Source: Candidatus Saccharibacteria bacterium CG10_big_fil_rev_8_21_14_0_10_47_8 (GTDB taxonomy: Bacteria; Patescibacteriota; Saccharimonadia; Saccharimonadales; UBA10212). From it: a DNA stretch of 10,659 nt. Of the stretch, positions 6,033-10,659 are shown one piece after another. The DNA is taken from contig PFEG01000025.1 of assembly GCA_002793885.1 (NCBI GenBank), positions 2,059 through 12,717 of the forward strand. Direction: 5' to 3'. Positions within the stretch are counted from its first letter, which is position 1. Every line of letters begins with the position of its first letter. A model generated the notes under the pieces. That model saw only the letters and a list, made by a program, of their open reading frames with translations. It ran no database searches and was not told the DNA's origin. The translations under genes and the position numbers were made by a program.

Positions 6033-8039
6033 ATGATAGCACAAGAAATACGCAAGAAGTATTTGGATTTTTTTAAGGCCAAAAATCACTCGGTAATCCC
6101 GAGAGCTAGTCTGGTGCCGCAAGACGACCCCACTACTTTGTTTACTGGCAGCGGTATGCAGCCGTTGGTACCCTACCTGCTTGGCGAAAAACACCCCCTG
6201 GGTAACCGCTTGGTTGACAGCCAAACCTGTTTTAGGGCCGAGGACATGGATGAGGTGGGCGATAATCGCCATACTACGTTTTTTGAAATGCTGGGCAACT
6301 GGAGCCTGGGCGATTACTTTAAAGAGGATCAGCTGACCTGGTTCTGGGATTTCTTAACCAAAGTTGTCGGCCTGGACCCCAATAAATTATATGTAACGTG
6401 TTTTATCGGTGATGAATCTGCAGGAGTACCTAAAGATACTGAGTCAGCCAAGATATGGAAAGATCTTTTTTCACTTGATGGCATTGAAGCCAAAGAAGTT
6501 GACCTTGGATCCGAGGCTGATGCTGCAGAAAAAGGGATGTCTGGCGGTAGAGTTTTTTATTATGACGATACGAAAAATTGGTGGAATCGTGGTAAGCCAG
6601 GCATCAACACAACTCCCCTTAATGATCCCTGCGGTCCATCAAGTGAAGTTTTTTACGATTTTGGCATCCAGCACGACGAGAAATGGGGTAAACACTGTCA
6701 TCCTAACTGCGACTGCGGCCGTTTTATAGAAATAGGCAACAACGTTTTTATGGCATATAAGCGCGTGAAAGACGGTGTTGAGCCTTTAACTTCTCCGAAT
6801 GTTGACTTCGGTGGCGGTTTAGAACGTATTGCAGCTGCTGCGATAAATTCACCAGATATTTTTAAGATCAGCTTGCTTTGGCCGATTATTGAGAAGCTCG
6901 AGCAACTTGCTGACAAAAAGTATGAAAGTCACACTGAGAGTACGCGGGTTATTGCAGACCACCTGCGGGGTGCTACTTTTTTGGCAGTAGACGGCGTAGT
7001 ACCAAGCAATAAAGAGCAGGGATATGTACTCAGGCGATTATTACGCCGGGCCATCCGTTTTGCGTTTGATTTGGGTATAGAGCAAGACTTATGCGAAAAG
7101 GTAGTGCCGATAGTTATTGAACTTTACGTTGCTGATTTTCCGGAAGTTGAAGAACGAAAGACTAAAGTTCTGGAAGCCTTTAAGGCCGAAGAAAAGTTAT
7201 TCCGCCAAACATTACGAAAAGGCCTCAATGAGTTTGAGAAAAAAGTTGTATCAGTTAAAGAGGAAATTCGCATATTTAAAGATGGTTCCATGGAAATTGG
7301 AATGCATAATGTGAGAGAAACTAGACTATTCGAGCGCAAATATTTTGGAATACTCAGAGGCCAAACGGTTTTTTACCTCTATGATACTTGCGGATTTCCT
7401 GTTGAACTATCTCTGGAAGAAGCATATAAAAGACCAGACGAAGTTATAGTTGACCCTGAATGGAAGAGTGAATATGACTATGAAATGTTTATGCAGCGGG
7501 ATCGAAGCCAAACGGCGGGAAAGGGTGTATTTAAGGGTGGGTTAGCAGACCATTCGGAGCAAGTAATTAAATACCACACCGCTACCCACCTGATGTATCA
7601 GGCCCTAAAAGATGTGCTGGGTAAGCATGTTGTTCAAAGGGGAAGTAATATAACCTCAGAACGCCTACGTTTTGATTTTAGTTATCCTGAAAAAGTTAAA
7701 CCGGAACAAATCGCCCAAGTAGAAAAAATCGTCAATGAAAAAATTGCCGAAGATTTGCCGGTGAGCTGGAAAGAAGAAGATACCAAAGAAGCCCTAAGAA
7801 CGGCCAGCGGCGCCTTTGGCGATAAGTACGGCAACAAAGTAAAAGTTTATACTATCGGTACGGAGCCCAACCCTTTCAGCCGAGAAATTTGTGGTGGCCC
7901 GCACGTGGAGCACACTGGACAGATTGGCGAAGGCGCTAATGGTTCGACAAACTCACCACGCAGAAAATTTAAAATTGTCAAAGAAGAAGCGTCTTCTGCT
8001 GGCGTTCGTAGAATAAGAGCCGTATTATCACTAATGTGA
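6033..8039 (+). CDS. alaS: Alanyl-tRNA synthetase, compact form
   Basis: AlaRS charges tRNA-Ala with alanine using ATP and clears mischarged Ser or Gly. Class II motifs are clear: FTGSGMQP (37-44), motif 2 NRHTTFFEMLGN (78-89) and motif 3 DFGGGLERIAA (258-268). A Cys/His-rich segment, CHPNCDCGRF (222-231), follows. The tRNA-recognition helices include the segment from about 300 to 400. The editing domain keeps all four metal ligands: HTATH (515-519) and CGGPH (620-624). The protein is 668 residues against about 875 in E. coli. It ends right after the editing domain (EEASSAGVRRIRAV, 651-664), so the C-Ala domain is absent. The beta-barrel segment normally found before HTATH is also reduced to about 30 residues. 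Between about 400 and 440 the sequence departs from the family. It should still charge and edit. A diverged relic of its C-terminus lies downstream at 8438-8479. Confidence 0.97.
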   Translation: MIAQEIRKKYLDFFKAKNHSVIPRASLVPQDDPTTLFTGSGMQPLVPYLLGEKHPLGNRLVDSQTCFRAEDMDEVGDNRHTTFFEMLGNWSLGDYFKEDQLTWFWDFLTKVVGLDPNKLYVTCFIGDESAGVPKDTESAKIWKDLFSLDGIEAKEVDLGSEADAAEKGMSGGRVFYYDDTKNWWNRGKPGINTTPLNDPCGPSSEVFYDFGIQHDEKWGKHCHPNCDCGRFIEIGNNVFMAYKRVKDGVEPLTSPNVDFGGGLERIAAAAINSPDIFKISLLWPIIEKLEQLADKKYESHTESTRVIADHLRGATFLAVDGVVPSNKEQGYVLRRLLRRAIRFAFDLGIEQDLCEKVVPIVIELYVADFPEVEERKTKVLEAFKAEEKLFRQTLRKGLNEFEKKVVSVKEEIRIFKDGSMEIGMHNVRETRLFERKYFGILRGQTVFYLYDTCGFPVELSLEEAYKRPDEVIVDPEWKSEYDYEMFMQRDRSQTAGKGVFKGGLADHSEQVIKYHTATHLMYQALKDVLGKHVVQRGSNITSERLRFDFSYPEKVKPEQIAQVEKIVNEKIAEDLPVSWKEEDTKEALRTASGAFGDKYGNKVKVYTIGTEPNPFSREICGGPHVEHTGQIGEGANGSTNSPRRKFKIVKEEASSAGVRRIRAVLSLM

Positions 8040-8049
8040 AGAAAAACCT

Positions 8050-8436
8050 GTGCTTATTTCGCTCATTGTCTTTCTTGTTGTGTTTTTGCTGTGGCCATCT
8101 GTCAGGCCTATATCCACAGACTCAAACTGTGACAATAATCCGTATGTGAATTGTGCACCTAAATATAATCTTTCTAAACCTGCTAAGTTAGCCGGAGGCT
8201 ACACATTTTTAATTGAAGCATACAAAGCAGGTAGCTTTTCGGCTATTCATGATGAGTATACAGATGGTTATATTCTCGAAGGGGAAGGTGCACTTCTAGA
8301 CGAGCAGAGCCTTTATTTTAAACCATGGCAAGCACTTGGTGGCTCGGCAATTATCAGTGTAATAATAGTTCTCGTGGCATATCAATATCAAAAGACACAC
8401 GGGAGAGCAAAGTTAAAATTAAAAAGATCTATTTGA
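8050..8436 (+). CDS. Small two-helix membrane protein
   Basis: This 128-residue protein is not recognised. A very hydrophobic N-terminus (2-16) is followed by an exported middle part of about 78 residues with Cys27 and Cys35 in a NCDNNPYVNCAP segment. A second membrane helix (95-111) comes next, then a basic tail (KTHGRAKLKLKRSI). By the positive-inside rule the tail is cytoplasmic and the middle is outside. The GTG at 8050 is the first possible start in frame, 10 bases after the alaS stop, with no ribosome binding site; co-transcription with alaS is likely. Its base composition looks more AT-rich than the flanking genes. It lies between the alaS stop and a relic of a second alaS end, so it may have come in by recombination. 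Confidence 0.55.
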   Translation: MLISLIVFLVVFLLWPSVRPISTDSNCDNNPYVNCAPKYNLSKPAKLAGGYTFLIEAYKAGSFSAIHDEYTDGYILEGEGALLDEQSLYFKPWQALGGSAIISVIIVLVAYQYQKTHGRAKLKLKRSI

Positions 8437-8437
8437 T

Positions 8438-8479
8438 GAAGAAGCAAGCTCTGCCGGAGTGCACCGGGTCAAAGCTGTA
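8438..8479 (+). pseudogene. Relic of a second alaS 3' end
   Basis: In one frame these 42 bases read EEASSAGVHRVKAV, which matches the AlaRS C-terminus EEASSAGVRRIRAV (7983-8024) at 11 of 14 residues. Codons differ at many synonymous sites, so it is not a recent copy. The frame is closed by a stop at 8420-8422 and has no ATG, so the peptide is unlikely to be a true N-terminus. It probably marks the tail of an older or foreign alaS left behind after recombination. Confidence 0.5.
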
Positions 8480-8487
8480 ATAGACTG

Positions 8488-8517
8488 TTTACCCTCAGGA
8501 TTTACTGGTGCTACAAT
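8488..8517 (+). promoter_or_regulatory. Candidate promoter of the small gene at 8531
   Basis: TTTACC (8488-8493), an 18-base spacer and extended -10 TGCTACAAT (8509-8517) lie upstream of ATG 8531, leaving only 13 bases after the -10. The layout resembles other promoters in the window and favours ATG 8531 over the GTG at 8459. Confidence 0.45.
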
Positions 8518-8530
8518 TACATATCTATAC

Positions 8531-8794
8531 ATGCGTAGACATGAACCAGCAAGTCCAGATAGCCATACAAAGAAAGTCCTAAAATGGGACGCTGGGAAAG
8601 TACCAGGCGCCTTTCTTCTTACTCTTACTATCGAGACCGGTTCAACAATAGAAGTCAGAGCATCACATTTTGAAGATGCCAAACAAACGGCAAGGGCCCT
8701 CAGTGGTTTAGGAATTCCCCGGATGTTGGGTTTTGAAGGACAAATACACGATCCTGAAGATCAAGAAGGGGATAAGTCGGGTTCTGCTCAGTGA
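8531..8794 (+). CDS. Unrecognised small protein
   Basis: This 87-residue soluble protein has no signal peptide or membrane segment. The middle has beta-rich stretches (FLLTLTIETGSTIEVRASHF) followed by a helix with DAKQTARALSGLG, then an acidic, charged tail (HDPEDQEGDKSGS). This looks like a small alpha/beta domain, but I do not recognise the family. The start could be GTG 8459 (111 residues), but that would make the alaS relic at 8438-8479 part of the N-terminus, and no promoter or ribosome binding site supports it. ATG 8531 has a promoter-like element just ahead. The gene lies between the alaS recombination scar and the GIY-YIG gene and may be accessory. Confidence 0.5.
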   Translation: MRRHEPASPDSHTKKVLKWDAGKVPGAFLLTLTIETGSTIEVRASHFEDAKQTARALSGLGIPRMLGFEGQIHDPEDQEGDKSGSAQ

Positions 8795-8826
8795 GAATGA
8801 TTTTGGTCTTATCAACAGATACGCTG

Positions 8827-8835
8827 TGGTATAAT
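8827..8835 (+). promoter_or_regulatory. Extended -10 promoter of the GIY-YIG gene
   Basis: TGGTATAAT (8827-8835) is a perfect extended -10, ending 11 bases before ATG 8847. The expected transcript would have a leader of only about four or five bases. The same promoter should also serve the overlapping ftsA-like gene. Confidence 0.6.
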
Positions 8836-8846
8836 CAATCTGAGTT

Positions 8847-9170
8847 ATGCCCAGTAGTGAGCTTTCTGTAGTGTTCGGCTACGTATATCCGTTACACTCG
8901 CTTGCTAATGGTAGTTTGTACGTTGGATTTACACATAATCTCAAAAAACGAATAGCAGAACACAATAAAGGCTTAAATCGCGCGACACAAGCATATTTGC
9001 CATGGGAATTGATATACTATGAAGCACATAGAAACGAAGTTGATGCTCGCCGTCGCGAGAAATACTTAAAAACTACGCCAGGGGGGAGGGCTTTGAAAAA
9101 TATGCTTCGAGAACAGTTCGTGGATTCGCACGATTTAAACCACAGAAAGTCTACTACTGGGTATGCTTGA
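8847..9170 (+). CDS. Stand-alone GIY-YIG nuclease-domain protein
   Basis: This 107-residue protein belongs to the small GIY-YIG family (YhbQ/UPF0213-like). The hallmarks are GYVY (11-14), LYVGFTHNLKKRIAEHN (24-40) with YVG in place of YIG and the catalytic-type Arg35, and the metal-binding Glu71 in REKYLKT. This core fills residues 8-90; the last 17 residues are a polar tail. GIY-YIG domains cut DNA through a single metal; the cellular role of these stand-alone members is poorly known, with DNA repair or RNA processing suggested. No LAGLIDADG or other homing features or DNA-binding repeats are present, and it does not interrupt a gene. Its stop overlaps the ftsA-like start by 8 bases, so the two are probably translationally coupled. 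Confidence 0.85.
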   Translation: MPSSELSVVFGYVYPLHSLANGSLYVGFTHNLKKRIAEHNKGLNRATQAYLPWELIYYEAHRNEVDARRREKYLKTTPGGRALKNMLREQFVDSHDLNHRKSTTGYA

Positions 9171-10554
9171 TAAAACTAAGCCTCGCGTCGAAGGCCACAC
9201 GGGTTCTCGTTATCCACAAAAACGCTCGCTGGCAAGGTCTTCTGGCGCTTGGGCCAAATCTGCAAGGTCATCTATCAAGGATAAGCTGCCAAGGGTAGCT
9301 CGGCTGTCTCATCGTGGTCGGCCGCTGGAGCAATATTTGGTAGCCTTAGACATTGGGACAGAGTTTATAAAAGCCCTTGTTGGGCGAGTAGTTGGCAACG
9401 AGGTAGAAATTATCGGTGTGGGTCGGGCTCATCAGGAGTTAGCCGATATGCAAGCCGGCGCGATTGCCGATATCGCCGCGGTGGTGGCCAACTGCGACCG
9501 TGCCCTGGCAGCTGCCGAGCAACAGGCTGGTGTTAGCGCTCGTACAGCTGTAATTGGTATAGCCGGAGAACTGGTTAAAGGAACTACCTCCACCGTCAGA
9601 TTTACCAGAAAAAACGCTAGCAAAGAAATTAACATCGAAGAAATGGCCCGTATAATCGATTTGGTACAAGAACGGGCTGAGGCCAAAGCCCACCAACAAC
9701 TGGCCTGGGAATTGGGCGGCAAAGACGTGGAGGTGCGCTTGGTTAATAGCGCTCTGGTGAGGATTGATATTGACGGGTATAAAGTGACCAATCCTGTGGG
9801 CTTTCAGGGCAAGGACATCGTGGTAGAGATGTATACCGCCTTTGCGCCGATGATTCACATTGGCGCGCTAGAACGTACCGCTAACGAGCTGGATTTGGAG
9901 TTGCTGGCTGTGGCAGCCGAGCCGTTCGCGGTTGCTCGCTCGGTGGTAGGCGATGATCCAAACGCCTCCGTTAGCGCCATACTAATGGATGTTGGTGGCG
10001 GTACTACTGATATAGCCGTGGTAAATGAGGGCGGCGTAGAAGGCACCAAAATGTTTGGAATCGGCGGCCGGGCTTTTACGCACGCGCTGGAGCGCGAACT
10101 GGATATTGATTTTATTAAGGCCGAGGCCCTTAAGCTGAGTATCAACGCCGGCAAGATAAAGGAAACCCGCCGGGGTACTTTGGAAAAAACTCTCGAAAAA
10201 ACTCTTAATGTTTGGACAAACGGCGTGGACCTGGCTCTGAGCGAATTCAACAAGCTGGATCACTTACCTCATCGCTTACTACTTTGCGGTGGAGGCTCCA
10301 GCCTTGATATGCTTATGGAGCGCCTGGAAGAAAGCGAGTGGCACAAGGGTTTGCCTTTTACCAAGCAGCCGGTCGTACAACATATCCAACCAAACGAAGT
10401 GGTGGGTATCACCGATACCACTGGCGATATTACTGACCACACTTACATAACAGCTATGGGACTGTTGCGGGTTGGCATGGATACACTCAATTCTGGTGGC
10501 GCCGACGAAGAAACATCGATAAAAGATAAACTCAACAGGATACTGCGAATATGA
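9163..10554 (+). CDS. ftsA: FtsA-like cell division ATPase
   Basis: FtsA is an actin-family ATPase that tethers FtsZ rings to the membrane. The nucleotide-binding motifs are seen: phosphate-1 ALDIGTEFIKALVG (61-74), phosphate-2 MDVGGGTTDIAVV (275-287) and adenosine motif LLLCGGGSSLDML (372-384). Segments around IIGVGRAH (83-90) and the AEQQAGVSARTAVIGIAGE stretch (118-136) match FtsA rather than MreB or DnaK. Domain 1C would lie between the phosphate motifs, about 90-180. The C-terminus ends in TSIKDKLNRILRI, an amphipathic helix like the FtsA membrane-targeting tail. The N-terminus has an unusual basic extension of about 57 residues with nearly the same motif, SSIKDKLPRVARL (36-48). At 463 residues it is longer than typical FtsA (about 420) by this extension. 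PilM is an alternative but fits less well. The ATG overlaps the GIY-YIG gene by 8 bases. ftsZ may follow beyond the window. Confidence 0.88.
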   Translation: MLDKTKPRVEGHTGSRYPQKRSLARSSGAWAKSARSSIKDKLPRVARLSHRGRPLEQYLVALDIGTEFIKALVGRVVGNEVEIIGVGRAHQELADMQAGAIADIAAVVANCDRALAAAEQQAGVSARTAVIGIAGELVKGTTSTVRFTRKNASKEINIEEMARIIDLVQERAEAKAHQQLAWELGGKDVEVRLVNSALVRIDIDGYKVTNPVGFQGKDIVVEMYTAFAPMIHIGALERTANELDLELLAVAAEPFAVARSVVGDDPNASVSAILMDVGGGTTDIAVVNEGGVEGTKMFGIGGRAFTHALERELDIDFIKAEALKLSINAGKIKETRRGTLEKTLEKTLNVWTNGVDLALSEFNKLDHLPHRLLLCGGGSSLDMLMERLEESEWHKGLPFTKQPVVQHIQPNEVVGITDTTGDITDHTYITAMGLLRVGMDTLNSGGADEETSIKDKLNRILRI

Positions 10555-10659
10555 ACGCGTTATTCCATTTACCATTTACCAGTTCACATTTTACATTGAT
10601 TTTTCATTTACTATTTAAAAAATGCTTAGCGTTAAATGCTAAGTTACTGAAAATTGATA
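10555..10659. repeat. AT-rich tail with ATTTAC repeats and a hairpin
   Basis: After the ftsA-like stop the DNA becomes very AT-rich with several ATTTAC-type units (about 10567-10617), including two adjacent CATTTACC copies. A hairpin, CTTAGC/GCTAAG (10625-10630 with 10638-10643), follows. Read on the - strand the hairpin is followed by a T-run (10615-10622 region), as in a weak terminator for a convergent gene beyond the window. No gene is seen here. Confidence 0.4.

Noticed and set aside
6409..6729. Overlapping + strand open frame inside alaS
   Set aside because: It runs through motif-bearing AlaRS codons in another frame with no independent support.
8459..8530. GTG at 8459 as start of the small gene
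   Set aside because: It falls in the middle of the alaS-like relic and lacks a promoter or ribosome binding site; ATG 8531 has a plausible promoter.
9439..9858. Long antisense open frames opposite the ftsA-like gene
   Set aside because: They mirror the codon pattern of a clearly conserved gene on the + strand and show no motif or start signal of their own.
1..10659. Alternative genetic code (UGA as glycine), as in some Patescibacteria
   Set aside because: mnmA, alaS and the ftsA-like frame are complete without internal UGA, and alaS and ftsA end at UGA where their families should end.

Overview
This window looks like a chromosomal segment of a Patescibacteria/CPR bacterium, most likely a Candidatus Saccharibacteria relative. 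That placement is inference from several signs: a compact alanyl-tRNA synthetase with no C-Ala domain, start codons that mostly lack Shine-Dalgarno sequences and sit just behind extended -10 promoters, very tight packing, and a surface-protein cluster of unknown type. TGA is used as a normal stop, which argues against the UGA-glycine lineages (Absconditabacteria, Gracilibacteria). All genes I accept lie on the + strand.

Region 1 (1-4386) is a four-gene cell-surface cluster. Two paralogous secreted proteins (41-1339, 1356-2420) share an N-terminal domain with a FExC motif and a C-terminal beta-rich domain that opens with FCVG. They are followed by a membrane-anchored protein resembling the DUF916/WxL-interacting architecture (2473-3447) and a membrane-anchored protein with Ig-like and PKD-like domains (3493-4386). 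The layout recalls the csc/WxL surface clusters of Firmicutes but has no visible WxL motif, so it may be an uncharacterised analogue. This is the best candidate for a new system here. A structured 187-base gap follows.

Region 2 (4574-8039) is tRNA-related housekeeping. mnmA (tRNA 2-thiouridylase) carries an in-frame palindromic insert in its C-terminal barrel. A 65-residue basic-then-disordered small protein lies next, then a minimal alaS.

Region 3 (8040-8846) is a short accessory stretch: a two-helix membrane protein, a 42-base relic that encodes a second, diverged copy of the AlaRS C-terminus, and an unrecognised small protein. This suggests recombination at the alaS 3' end.

Region 4 (8847-10659) holds a stand-alone GIY-YIG protein overlapping by 8 bases an ftsA-like division gene. 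The FtsA-like protein carries near-identical amphipathic SIKDKL motifs near both termini. The window ends in an AT-rich stretch with short repeats and a hairpin. No tRNA, rRNA, CRISPR array or insertion sequence was recognised.
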